Shown: in pieces, positions 52,731 through 60,792 of the stretch | Layout: every line of letters begins with the position of its first letter | Numbering within the stretch: the stretch's first letter is position 1 | Assembly: GCF_030814415.1 (NCBI RefSeq) | Contig: NZ_JAUSVB010000002.1 | Location: 930,001-994,000, forward strand | DNA length: 64,000 bases | Source: Cellulomonas humilata | GTDB taxonomy: Bacteria > Actinomycetota > Actinomycetes > Actinomycetales > Cellulomonadaceae | Direction: 5' to 3' | Program-made: the position numbers and the translations under genes | Notes under the pieces: model-generated | What the model saw: the letters and a program-made list of their open reading frames with translations, nothing else | What the model was told of the DNA's origin: nothing | The model's database searches: none

Positions 52731-52743
52731 CCGGCGTGCGGTG

Positions 52744-54582
52744 CTACGGCGTGACGGTCAGCGGCGTGCCTCCCGACGTCAGCTGCCAGTCGGGGTTGGT
52801 CGACGAGAACACCGCCGGGTCGACCACCTCGTTGGCGATCACCCAGTCGATGAGCAGCTGCCGGATCTCGACCTGCCGGTTGTAGACGACCGGGGCCGTC
52901 GTGACACCCGGGAAGTTGCCTCCGCCGGACTGCCGGTAGTTGTTGATCGCGACGACGAACTCCTGGGTGTCAGAGACGGGGACGCCGCCGTAGGCGAGCC
53001 CGACGACGCGGCTGCCCACGGGCTGCGCCAGGTCGATGTCGTAGGTCAGCGGCTGGTCGAGCCCGCCCATGACGTCGTAGTTGTAGTCGGGCGTGCCGTT
53101 CGGGGCCGTCGGCGTCACCGCGTTGGTGAGGGAGGCGGCCGGGTACGTGCCGGGAGCGAGGGCGGGCTTGAAGTACTCCGCCGACTTCTCCAGGTACGCC
53201 TTGACCTGCGCGCCCGTGAGCTTGATGCCCAGGAGCGTGTTGTCGTAGATGTACAGGCCGGCGATGTCGCGGACGGACACGTCGCCCTGCGGGATGGCCG
53301 CGTCCTTGTTGAACGGTGCCGCGATCGACAGCACGGGCAGGTCGGCGTCGGCGCCCGTGAGCTCGGCCTTGACGGCGCCCGCCTGCACGTAGTTGATGAA
53401 GTCGAGCACCGCGGCGTCCTCGTACCGGGCGGTCGCGGCGGACATGGCCTCGGTCGAGGTGCCGATCACGCCGTTGACGTAGTCGACGACGGTCTGCTGC
53501 TCGTCCGCGAGCAGGCTGACGATCGTGGGGTCCTCCGGCACCGTGTTCGAGTTGAGCACCGACGCGTCGACCGACTGCACGGTCCAGTGGCCCCGGCTGT
53601 ACGACAGGTCGATGTCGAACACCGACAGGCGCTGGCCCCACTTCAGGGGCTCGGACAGGACGACGGGCTTGCCCGTGGCCGTGTTGGTGACCACGCGCTC
53701 GGCGATCTCCTGGTGGGCGTGGCCCACGAGGATCGCGTCGATGCCCGGCACCTGCTCGGCCACGAGGGTCGCGGCGTTCTCCGGGAACGGCAGCGCGTCG
53801 CCGTAGGACGACGACGTGTCGGCGCCCGAGTGCGCGGAGACAACGACCACGTCGGCACCCTTGCGCTTCATCTCGGGCACGTACTTGGCCGCCTGCTCGA
53901 CGAGGCCGCCGAAGCTCATCTGCCCCTCGACGTTCGCCTTGTCCCAGATCGCGATCCCGGGGTTGGTGAGGCCGAGGATGCCGACCTTGACCGGCTTGCC
54001 GTTGGGCGTCCGGACGGACTTGATGATGTAGGGCGTGAAGGCCGCGCGACCGTTCTTGTCGTTGGTCGCGTTGGCTGCGAGCAGCGGGAAGTCGAGCTGC
54101 TTCTCGAACGTGCGCAGGTACGGGATCCCGTAGTTGAACTCGTGGTTGCCGAGCGCGGCGGCGTCGTAGCCGATCGCGTTCATCGCGGCCGCCATGGGGT
54201 GCTCCACGCGCTTCGAGATGGGCTGGATCTTGGCGTAGTAGTACGCCAGCGAGGTGCCCTGGATGGTGTCGCCCGCGTCGATGAGCAGCGTGTTCCGGTC
54301 GCCCCGGTCGGCTCGCACCTGGTTCACGAGGGTCGAGATCTTGGCCAGGCCCACGTCGTTGTGCGCGCTGTCGTCGTACTCGGCGTTCTTGAAGTAGTCC
54401 CAGTTCAGGGCACTGCCGTGCAGGTCCGTGGTGCCCATGACGGTGAGCTGGTAGTCGTTGCTGTGGCCGTGCCCGTGACCGTCGCCGGCCGTCGCGGGCG
54501 CGGCGAGCGCCACGACGAGGACCGTGGCTGTGATCGCCACCCCCGCCCTGACCCTGCCGCGCTGCAGGATGGTGGAACCCAT
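52744..54582 (-). CDS. Secreted 5'-nucleotidase / 2',3'-cyclic phosphodiesterase
   Basis: 612 aa. A signal peptide (residues 1-32: Arg-rich start, hydrophobic AGVAITATVLVVALAAPATA, cut near ATAGDG) is followed by a His/Gly-rich stretch and the metallophosphoesterase domain with TVMGTTDLHGSALNWDYF, LIDAGDTIQGT, ALGNHEFNYG, VVSAHSGAD and ILVGHAHQEI motifs for two metal ions. The C-terminal 5'-nucleotidase domain holds AAPFNKDAAIPQGDVSVRDI and INNYRQSGGGNFPG. ATG 54582 has SD GGGAGG. It probably removes phosphate from extracellular nucleotides. It follows corA on the same strand by 103 bases. Confidence 0.94.
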   Translation of the reverse strand: MGSTILQRGRVRAGVAITATVLVVALAAPATAGDGHGHGHSNDYQLTVMGTTDLHGSALNWDYFKNAEYDDSAHNDVGLAKISTLVNQVRADRGDRNTLLIDAGDTIQGTSLAYYYAKIQPISKRVEHPMAAAMNAIGYDAAALGNHEFNYGIPYLRTFEKQLDFPLLAANATNDKNGRAAFTPYIIKSVRTPNGKPVKVGILGLTNPGIAIWDKANVEGQMSFGGLVEQAAKYVPEMKRKGADVVVVSAHSGADTSSSYGDALPFPENAATLVAEQVPGIDAILVGHAHQEIAERVVTNTATGKPVVLSEPLKWGQRLSVFDIDLSYSRGHWTVQSVDASVLNSNTVPEDPTIVSLLADEQQTVVDYVNGVIGTSTEAMSAATARYEDAAVLDFINYVQAGAVKAELTGADADLPVLSIAAPFNKDAAIPQGDVSVRDIAGLYIYDNTLLGIKLTGAQVKAYLEKSAEYFKPALAPGTYPAASLTNAVTPTAPNGTPDYNYDVMGGLDQPLTYDIDLAQPVGSRVVGLAYGGVPVSDTQEFVVAINNYRQSGGGNFPGVTTAPVVYNRQVEIRQLLIDWVIANEVVDPAVFSSTNPDWQLTSGGTPLTVTP

Positions 54583-54685
54583 GTCGACGTCCTCCCGTGC
54601 TGTCGGTTCTGCACCGGGTTGCGGTGCGCCGGGCACGGTACTCCGTCCAGGTGTGGGCGACATGTCGGGCGGGTGACCGCCGGGC

Positions 54686-55669
54686 TCACCACCAGCCCTG
54701 ACGCTTGGCCCACCAGAGCAGGCTCCCGGACATCGCGAGCATGACGGCGAGCGCGACGCTGAGCGGGATCACCGTCGTCCGGTCGTTGACGATCAGGTTC
54801 ATCCCGAGCACCGAGGCGAGCGCCGTGATGGGCAGGGTCACCACCGCGATCACCGCGAGCCGTTCGGCGGCGATGGTCATCTTGGTCTCGGTCCGGGTCC
54901 GGTAGAACTCGATGACGCCCTGCAGGTAGTCCTTCTCCTCGGCCGCCAGGCCCGCGATGCGCTCGAACTGGTCGATCAGGTCGGTCACCAGGTGCCGGCT
55001 CTCCTCGGGGACTGCACGCGGCAGTCCGGCCAGGCGCCGGTAGATCTCGGCGGTCTGCGCGGCGATCGTCTTGACGGCCAAGAGCCCGTGCCGGGTACGG
55101 AACATCTCGTCCAGGAAGTGCTCGGGGTTGCCGTAGGCGCCGTCGGTGACGCGTCGCTCCAGCTCCCACACGTCGCTGGTCAGGTCCTCGACGAACTTCT
55201 CCATCCGCCGCGTCAGCGTCGAGACGATCGCGTGGGAGATGTCGAAGGACGTGCGCGGCCGCAACCGGCCCGCGCGGATCCGCTCGAGGACGTCGCGGGT
55301 GTCGCGCAGGGCCACGTCGATCGGGACCGCCGGGTTGACCGGACCGTGCACGGTGACGAGGTAGCGGGGTCCGATCAGCCGGTCGAGCTCGACGTGGTGG
55401 ACGTGACCGCCGGCCCCACGCTCCGGGGCGTGCAGGACGAGGAACAGCGAGCCCGGGTACGCGTGCAGCTTGGGCAACCGGTTGCGGACCTCGCAGTCGT
55501 GCAGGGCCAGCGGGTGCAGCCCGAACGTGGTGGAGAGCACGTCGGCGGCCTCGGCCGACCACTGCGGGATGTCCACCCACACGATCCCGTGCCGTCCGGA
55601 GAGCAGTGCTGGCAGCTCGTCGACCGCGCACTCGCGGACGCCGTCATCGGTGATGAGGTACACGTCCAC
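54686..55669 (-). CDS. corA: CorA-type magnesium/cation transporter
   Basis: 327 aa, typical. A cytosolic domain (residues 1-~265) with HDCEVRNRLPKLHAYPGSLF and a long helix (RRMEKFVEDLTSDVWELERR) precedes two C-terminal helices. The first ends with the signature LGMNLIVN (GMN at 289-291), which forms the selectivity filter. The final helix ends LLWWAKRQGWW, as in many actinobacterial CorA proteins. GTG 55669 has SD GGAGGCGG. It follows the glycosyltransferase by 19 bases and may share its transcript. Confidence 0.95.
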   Translation of the reverse strand: MDVYLITDDGVRECAVDELPALLSGRHGIVWVDIPQWSAEAADVLSTTFGLHPLALHDCEVRNRLPKLHAYPGSLFLVLHAPERGAGGHVHHVELDRLIGPRYLVTVHGPVNPAVPIDVALRDTRDVLERIRAGRLRPRTSFDISHAIVSTLTRRMEKFVEDLTSDVWELERRVTDGAYGNPEHFLDEMFRTRHGLLAVKTIAAQTAEIYRRLAGLPRAVPEESRHLVTDLIDQFERIAGLAAEEKDYLQGVIEFYRTRTETKMTIAAERLAVIAVVTLPITALASVLGMNLIVNDRTTVIPLSVALAVMLAMSGSLLWWAKRQGWW

Positions 55670-55688
55670 GGTCCGCCTCCTGCCGCCA

Positions 55689-56768
55689 TCATGCTGCGGG
55701 AGGACGTCGCCCGCGCCCGCTGGCGACGACGCCGTGGAAGAGCCGCTCGTAGCCGTCGACCATCCGGTCCGCGCTGAACCGGGTCTCGGCCTCGTGGCGG
55801 CAGGCGCGCCGGTCGATCGTCGGCAGCCGACCGACGGCGGCGACCGCCTCGTCGGCGTCGGCCACGAGGAAGCCCGTCGTCCCGTCCCGGACCAGCTCGG
55901 ACAGCGAGCCGCGTGGCGTGGCGATGACCGGCGTGCCCGCGGCGAGCGCCTCGACCACGGCGAGCCCGAACGGCTCCTCGAAGTCGATGAGGTGCAGCAA
56001 CGCGGCGGCGCCCCCCAGCAGCCGGTCGCGCTCGGCGGGGCCCACCGATCCGACGTATCGCACGAGTGAGCCGTCGACGTGCGGCTCGACGAGCGAGCGG
56101 AAGTAGGTCTCGTCGTGCACCACGCCCGCGATCACCAGCGGCATCCCGGCGCGGCGAGCGACGTCGATCGCCAGGTGAGTGCCCTTGTCCGGATGGATGC
56201 GGCCGAGGAACAGCAGGTGGTCGCCGCCGGGACCGGGCGTGAACCGCGTGAGGTCGAGGCCGTGGTGGATCGTGGCAGCGTAGGTGAGGGCCGGGTGTCG
56301 GTTCGCGTCGCTGATCGACACGTAGTGCGCGATGTCGTCGTAGGCGCGGTAGACCCGCACGATCCGCTCCGACGAGAAGCCGTGGATCGTCGTCACCACG
56401 GGGGTGCTGGTCAGCCTGCTGTACGTCAGCGGCAGGAAGTCGAACTGGTTGGAGATCACGTCGAACTGCGCAGCCCGCTCGAAGACCGCCGCGATGTGCA
56501 GCGACTCGCAGACCTTGACGTCGATCGTCGGGTCTTCCTCGTACCCGGCCGGAGCCACGGCGTGCAGCCGTGCGCCGGTCAGGGAGTCGGCGGTGGCGAA
56601 CAGGGTGACGTCGTGACCGCGGACGACCAGACCCTCGGCGAGGGTCGAGGCGACCTGCTCCCAGGGACCGTACGAGCGGGGCGGCGTGCGGTGGGCGATC
56701 GAGGCGAGCACAGCGATCTTGACGGGGTGCCTCCGAGGCTGAGGCGGTCGCGCGGCCCAAGGAGCCAT
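55689..56768 (-). CDS. GT4-type glycosyltransferase
   Basis: About 359 aa. GT-B fold retaining glycosyltransferase: N-terminal AVLASIAHRTPPRSYGPWEQ, VRGHDVTLFATADSLT, middle VVTTIHGFSSERIVRVYRAY, sugar-nucleotide region LLFLGRIHPDKGTHLAIDVA and FEEPFGLAVVEALAAGTPVI (E-x7-E). The start is odd: the family N-terminus (KIAVLA) begins at a GTC codon with an ideal SD (CGGAGG) 7 bases upstream but no usable start codon. The nearest real one is ATG 56768, adding 15 residues, with a TAGGCT box ~14 bases upstream. Divergent from three more sugar genes. Confidence 0.88.
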   Translation of the reverse strand: MAPWAARPPQPRRHPVKIAVLASIAHRTPPRSYGPWEQVASTLAEGLVVRGHDVTLFATADSLTGARLHAVAPAGYEEDPTIDVKVCESLHIAAVFERAAQFDVISNQFDFLPLTYSRLTSTPVVTTIHGFSSERIVRVYRAYDDIAHYVSISDANRHPALTYAATIHHGLDLTRFTPGPGGDHLLFLGRIHPDKGTHLAIDVARRAGMPLVIAGVVHDETYFRSLVEPHVDGSLVRYVGSVGPAERDRLLGGAAALLHLIDFEEPFGLAVVEALAAGTPVIATPRGSLSELVRDGTTGFLVADADEAVAAVGRLPTIDRRACRHEAETRFSADRMVDGYERLFHGVVASGRGRRPPAA

Positions 56769-56914
56769 GACCGCGACTGGTAGCCTAGCCACGCGGTGCC
56801 AAGCCCGGCTGTGAGCACGACCAGCGGGCCAGGACGCCCGGGGATGTCGATCAGGCCCCGCCCGAGGTCGGTAGCGCACTCCGCTGCGAAGCACCACCAG
56901 CGCGAAGGGCCTCC

Positions 56915-58045
56915 ATGGCCACCAGGTTCGGCATCCTCAGCACCTTTCCCCCCACGCAGTGCGGCCTGGCCACGTTCTCGTCGGCCCTCGCCACGCACCT
57001 GATCGAGGCAGGGGCCGACGTCTCGGTGGTCCGTCTCGTCGACAGGGTGCAGCCTCCGGTGCCGCTCGTCTCGCACCAGCTGGTGACGGGTGCGCCGGAC
57101 GAGGCGCGCGCAGCTGCCGCCGCTCTGAACGCGTGCGACGTGGCGCTCGTGCAGCACGAGTACGGGATCTACGGTGGCACCGACGGCGTCGACATCCTCG
57201 ATGTGCTGGCCCGCGTCCGCGTGCCGGTCATCACGGTGCTGCACACGGTGCTGGCCCACCCGACCCCGCACCAGCACGAGGTGCTCGCGCGCGTGGTCGC
57301 GGCGTCGTCGGTGACGGTGACCATGACCGAGGCCGGCCGCCAACGGCTCATCGCCGCGTGGGGCGTCGACCCCGGGTCGGTCACCGTGATCGCGCACGGC
57401 GCCGGCGACAACCGGGCCGGCGAGGGGTCCGACGGACGTCTGCACCCCGCTCCCGTCGTGCTGACGTGGGGGCTGCTCGGCGAGGGCAAGGGCATCGAGT
57501 GGGCGCTCGAGGCGCTCGCCGGGCTCACCGACCTGCGACCCCGCCCCACGTACCGGATCGTCGGGCAGACCCACCCCAAGGTCCTCGAACACTCCGGCGA
57601 GGCCTACCGTCACCGCCTGGAGCGCCTGGTCGACCGGCTCGGTCTGGGCACGATGGTGCAGCTCGACGACCGCTACCTCGACGTCCTGACGTTGCAGCGC
57701 ATTGTCGCCGCGGCGGACGTCGTGCTCCTGCCCTACGACTCGCCGGACCAGGTCACCTCGGGGGTGCTGACGGAAGCAGTCGTCGCGGGCAAGCCGGTGG
57801 TGTCGACGGCCTTTCCGCACGCGGTCGAGCTGCTGTCGGGCGGCGCAGGGCTGCTGGTCCCGCGGCGCGACCCGGCGGCGATCCGCACCGCGTTGCGTCG
57901 GGTCCTGACCGAGCCCGGGCTCGCGGCGGCGATGGGTGCCGCGTCCCGTGGCCTCGCGCCGGGGCTGCTGTGGTCCGCGGTCGCCGGCCAGTACGTCGAT
58001 CTCGGTGCCGGCCTGCTGAACGCTCGCGCGTTGTCGGCGGCCTGA
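56915..58045 (+). CDS. GT4-type glycosyltransferase
   Basis: 376 aa. N-terminal FGILSTFPPTQCGLATFSSA has the Pro-Pro-x-x-C-G-x-A/G acceptor-loop motif found in a family whose genes cluster with GH130. The GT-B C-terminal half has VVLTWGLLGEGKGIEWALEA, VAAADVVLLPYDSPDQVTSG and LTEAVVAGKPVVSTAFPHAV for nucleotide-sugar binding. ATG 56915. Its TGA overlaps the next ATG by one base. It probably transfers a hexose, perhaps mannose from GDP-mannose, given the GH130 neighbour; the sugar is inferred. Confidence 0.87.
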   Translation: MATRFGILSTFPPTQCGLATFSSALATHLIEAGADVSVVRLVDRVQPPVPLVSHQLVTGAPDEARAAAAALNACDVALVQHEYGIYGGTDGVDILDVLARVRVPVITVLHTVLAHPTPHQHEVLARVVAASSVTVTMTEAGRQRLIAAWGVDPGSVTVIAHGAGDNRAGEGSDGRLHPAPVVLTWGLLGEGKGIEWALEALAGLTDLRPRPTYRIVGQTHPKVLEHSGEAYRHRLERLVDRLGLGTMVQLDDRYLDVLTLQRIVAAADVVLLPYDSPDQVTSGVLTEAVVAGKPVVSTAFPHAVELLSGGAGLLVPRRDPAAIRTALRRVLTEPGLAAAMGAASRGLAPGLLWSAVAGQYVDLGAGLLNARALSAA

Positions 58046-59058
58046 TGTACCCGTCCCCGGTCTTCGACCACCTGGCACACCTGAGCACGCCGATCGGCCT
58101 CTTCGAGCACGCGCTCCTCGACGTGCCCCGACCCGAGCACGGCTACTGCCTCGACGACGTGGCCCGGGGTCTCGTCGTGACGACGCGCCAGCTGCGCCCG
58201 TCGCCGCAGGTCGACGGGCTCGCGGCCACGTACCTGCGGTTCACGCTCTTCGCTCAGGACGGCCTCGGGCGGTTCCACAACCGGCGGGACGTCGACGGTC
58301 GGTGGACGGACACCGCGACGGTGGAGGACCACTGGGGGCGTGCGCTGTGGGCGCTCGGGACCGCGGCGGGGGCGTCGTCGGACCCGCGGGTGCGTCGCGC
58401 AGCTCTGGACGCTGCGGTCGTCAGCCTCGAGCGGCGTTCCCCCTGGTGGCACGCCATGGCGTACGCCGCGCTGGGCGCTGCGGAGGTCCTCCGGGTGCAA
58501 CCGGGCAACCGGGTCGCCCGCGCGCTCCTCCTCGACGCCCGGACGCTCCTGGCGTGTCCGACGGACCCGACCTGGCCGTGGCCGGACGCCCGCCTCACCT
58601 ACGCCAACGCGGTGCTCCCCGAGGCGCTGGTGGCGATCGGCACCGCGCTCGGTGACGACGACACCCTGCACGCCGGCCTCGACCTGCTGCACTGGCTCGT
58701 CGCGCAGGAGACGGACGACGACCACCTGTCCCTCACACCGGTGGGCGGCTGGCAGGACGGCGACGAACGACCGGCCTTCGACCAGCAGCCGATCGAGGTC
58801 GCCGCCCTGGCCGAGGCGAGCTGGCGGGCGTTCCGCGCGACGCGTCAGGAGGTCTGGCTCGGGTACCTCGATCGGTGCGTCGGATGGTTCCTCGGCGACA
58901 ACGACTGCGGCATGGTGCTCTACGACGACGTGTCGGGAGCCGGCTTCGACGGCCTCCACGCCCACGGCGTCAACCAGAACCAGGGCGCCGAGTCGACCCT
59001 CGCCGCGCTGTCGACGCTCCAGCTCGGACGCCTGGCGCTCGTGCAGGCGGTCGCGTGA
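58045..59058 (+). CDS. Alpha/alpha-barrel-like protein of the GH130 gene cluster
   Basis: 337 aa, often annotated 'glycosyltransferase' though no GT fold is visible. Repeated helix pairs with aromatic and acidic residues (VEDHWGRALWALGTAA; SPWWHAMAYAALGAAEVL; WPDARLTYANAVLPEALVAI; HGVNQNQGAESTLAALSTLQ) suggest an (alpha/alpha)6 toroid as in glycoside hydrolases. HGVNQNQGAEST near the C-terminus is a likely active-site strip. Start ATG 58045 overlaps the upstream stop (TGATG), and its own stop overlaps GH130. Probably acts on the same oligosaccharide as its neighbours. Confidence 0.65.
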   Translation: MYPSPVFDHLAHLSTPIGLFEHALLDVPRPEHGYCLDDVARGLVVTTRQLRPSPQVDGLAATYLRFTLFAQDGLGRFHNRRDVDGRWTDTATVEDHWGRALWALGTAAGASSDPRVRRAALDAAVVSLERRSPWWHAMAYAALGAAEVLRVQPGNRVARALLLDARTLLACPTDPTWPWPDARLTYANAVLPEALVAIGTALGDDDTLHAGLDLLHWLVAQETDDDHLSLTPVGGWQDGDERPAFDQQPIEVAALAEASWRAFRATRQEVWLGYLDRCVGWFLGDNDCGMVLYDDVSGAGFDGLHAHGVNQNQGAESTLAALSTLQLGRLALVQAVA

Positions 59059-60488
59059 CCGCCGTCGACGCGCCCCCTCTGCTGCGGCGCACGCACCACG
59101 TGCTGCGCCCGGACGCGACGCGGGTGGTCAGCACGCCCTTCCTGCCGGGGGAGGAGATCGAGGGTGCGGGCCTGTCGCGCCGCGCGGTGGTGCTCGCCCG
59201 GTTGCTCGCGCTGCCCGACGCCGAGGTGGACACGGCCCTGATCGAGGTTCTGACGTCCTTCAGTGCACGCCACCACGACCTCGTCGGGCTGCTCGACGAG
59301 CGCTTCGCCCTGGTCGCCCGGCACGTCGAGGACGCCGGTGTCCTCTCGCTGGAGCGTCGTCGGCTCATCGGTGCGTGCATGAGCCAGGAGTACGCGATCG
59401 AGTCCGCAGCCCTGTTCAACCCGTCGATGGTGGCGCACCCTGACCAGAGCGGGCTGCCGGAGGGTGCCCTCCGGTTCGTCATGAGCGTCCGGGGGGTCGG
59501 CGAGGGCCATGTGTCGTCGGTCGGGCTCCGCACCGGGGTGGTCGACGCGGCGGACGAGCTCACGTTCGACACGCCGGGGCCGACGACGACCGTGCCGGTT
59601 CGCCACGACATCGAGCACTCCCGCGCGGACCTGCGACGGCAGAACGACGAGCTCGCGGGGGATCGGGACGATGCCGACGAGCTCCTGCGCGCCCTGCCGG
59701 ACCTCTTCGGACCGACGGCGGTCGAGACGAGCCCACGGCTCGCCTGGTTGTCCGCGTGCTCGTACGACGTGACGTTCCCGGCGCCCAGTGCGATCGACTC
59801 CCGGGTGCTGATGCCCAGGAGTCCCGCTGAGCGGTGCGGCATCGAGGACCTTCGCCTGGTCGAGGTCGCGCACACCGACGGGCGGAGCGCCTATCTCGGC
59901 ACCTATACGGCGTTCGACGGGGAGTCCGTCGCACCGCACCTGCTCGAGACCGACGACTTCACGACATTCCGCGTGCGGAGGATGACCGGCCCTGGCGCGA
60001 AGAACAAGGGCATGGCGATCTTCCCGCGGCGGGTCGGCGGTCGGTACCTCGCCCTGTCGCGCTGGGACCGTGAGAGCAACTCGCTGGCGTCGTCCGACGA
60101 CCTGCTGCACTGGGACGACCTCGGCACCCTCAGCGCCCCGGCCCGCGCCTGGGAGATCATCCAGGTGGGCAACTGCGGGTCTCCGGTCGAGACGGCGGAC
60201 GGCTGGCTGGTCCTCACCCACGGCGTGGGCCCGATGCGGCAGTACGGCATCGGCGCGATGCTCCTGGATCTGGACGACCCACGCAGGGTCCTCGGGAGCC
60301 TCGCGGCGCCGTTGCTGACCCCCTCCGTGGACGAGCGCGACGGGTACGTCCCGAACGTCGTCTACTCGTGCGGGGCGATGCTGCACGGCCAGACCCTCGT
60401 GCTGCCGTACGGGTGCAGCGACGCGGCGATCAGGGTGGCCCTGGTCGACCTCCCGGCGTTGCTCGCCCGGATCGTCCCACGCAGCTGA
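59055..60488 (+). CDS. GH130-family glycosidase/phosphorylase
   Basis: 477 aa. A helical N-terminal domain of ~170 residues, as seen in some GH130 subgroups, is followed by the five-bladed catalytic domain: CGIEDLRLVEVAHTDGRSAY carries the G-x-E-D-x-R motif with the proposed general acid Asp, then GAKNKGMAIFPRRVGGRYLA, HWDDLGTLSAPARAWEIIQV and YVPNVVYSCGAMLHGQTLVL. GH130 enzymes phosphorolyse or hydrolyse beta-mannosides. GTG 59055 overlaps the upstream TGA (GTGA). Phosphorylase versus hydrolase cannot be decided by eye. Confidence 0.85.
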   Translation: MTAVDAPPLLRRTHHVLRPDATRVVSTPFLPGEEIEGAGLSRRAVVLARLLALPDAEVDTALIEVLTSFSARHHDLVGLLDERFALVARHVEDAGVLSLERRRLIGACMSQEYAIESAALFNPSMVAHPDQSGLPEGALRFVMSVRGVGEGHVSSVGLRTGVVDAADELTFDTPGPTTTVPVRHDIEHSRADLRRQNDELAGDRDDADELLRALPDLFGPTAVETSPRLAWLSACSYDVTFPAPSAIDSRVLMPRSPAERCGIEDLRLVEVAHTDGRSAYLGTYTAFDGESVAPHLLETDDFTTFRVRRMTGPGAKNKGMAIFPRRVGGRYLALSRWDRESNSLASSDDLLHWDDLGTLSAPARAWEIIQVGNCGSPVETADGWLVLTHGVGPMRQYGIGAMLLDLDDPRRVLGSLAAPLLTPSVDERDGYVPNVVYSCGAMLHGQTLVLPYGCSDAAIRVALVDLPALLARIVPRS

Positions 60489-60594
60489 GAGGCGCTCGGG
60501 CGAGTTCACCCACCCCGTCCCAGGCGTGATCGGCCTCGTCCTCCCACATGGTGGACGCGTTCCCACGCTGTGACGTGGCGCACCGTCGTTGGGG

Positions 60595-60623
60595 TGGACA
60601 GGCCCGGATGTGCTCCGTAGCGT
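60595..60623 (+). promoter_or_regulatory. Promoter of the GT2-HlyD-GH81 operon
   Basis: TGGACA (60595-60600), an exact 17-base spacer and TAGCGT (60618-60623) fit TTGACA-17-TANNNT closely. The predicted transcription start near 60630 leaves a ~163-base leader before ATG 60793. The bases between the GH130 stop and this promoter (60489-60594) hold no other signal that I can see. Confidence 0.6.
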
Positions 60624-60629
60624 CGTTGT

Positions 60630-60792
60630 CAACACAAAGGGCGGCGGCGCCTGTCGGACCCGGGTTCTTCGACCGGGACCTCAGGGCCGACGCCCTTCGT
60701 GCATCTGGCGCCAACGTCGCTGTCACACCGGTCAGGTGGGCCCGTGAGCCCATCCGGCCGTCCGACTGGACGACCGAAGGGGGCGCGAAAAC
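60630..60792 (+). ncRNA. Structured 5' leader of the glucan operon, candidate riboregulator
   Basis: Four nested or serial stems can be drawn. P1: AAGGGCG (60637-60643) with CGCCCTT (60691-60697), 7 bp. Inside it P2: TCGG/CCGA (60654-60657/60687-60690) and P3: CCCGG/CCGGG (60659-60663/60673-60677). A second hairpin TGGGC/GCCCA (60737-60741/60748-60752) is flanked by CCGG arms. A third, CGTCC-GACT-GGACG (60759-60772), ends just before the SD-like GGGGGCG. GGCGCC at 60646-60651 and 60707-60712 could pair as an alternative to P1. No known riboswitch class was recognised. Structure is seen; regulation is inference. Confidence 0.4.

Noticed and set aside
60630..60700. Cyclic-di-GMP (GEMM-I) riboswitch in the glucan operon leader
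   Set aside because: A few bases (AAAGGGC, GGGACC) looked suggestive, but the conserved core, the GNRA tetraloop and its receptor are missing.
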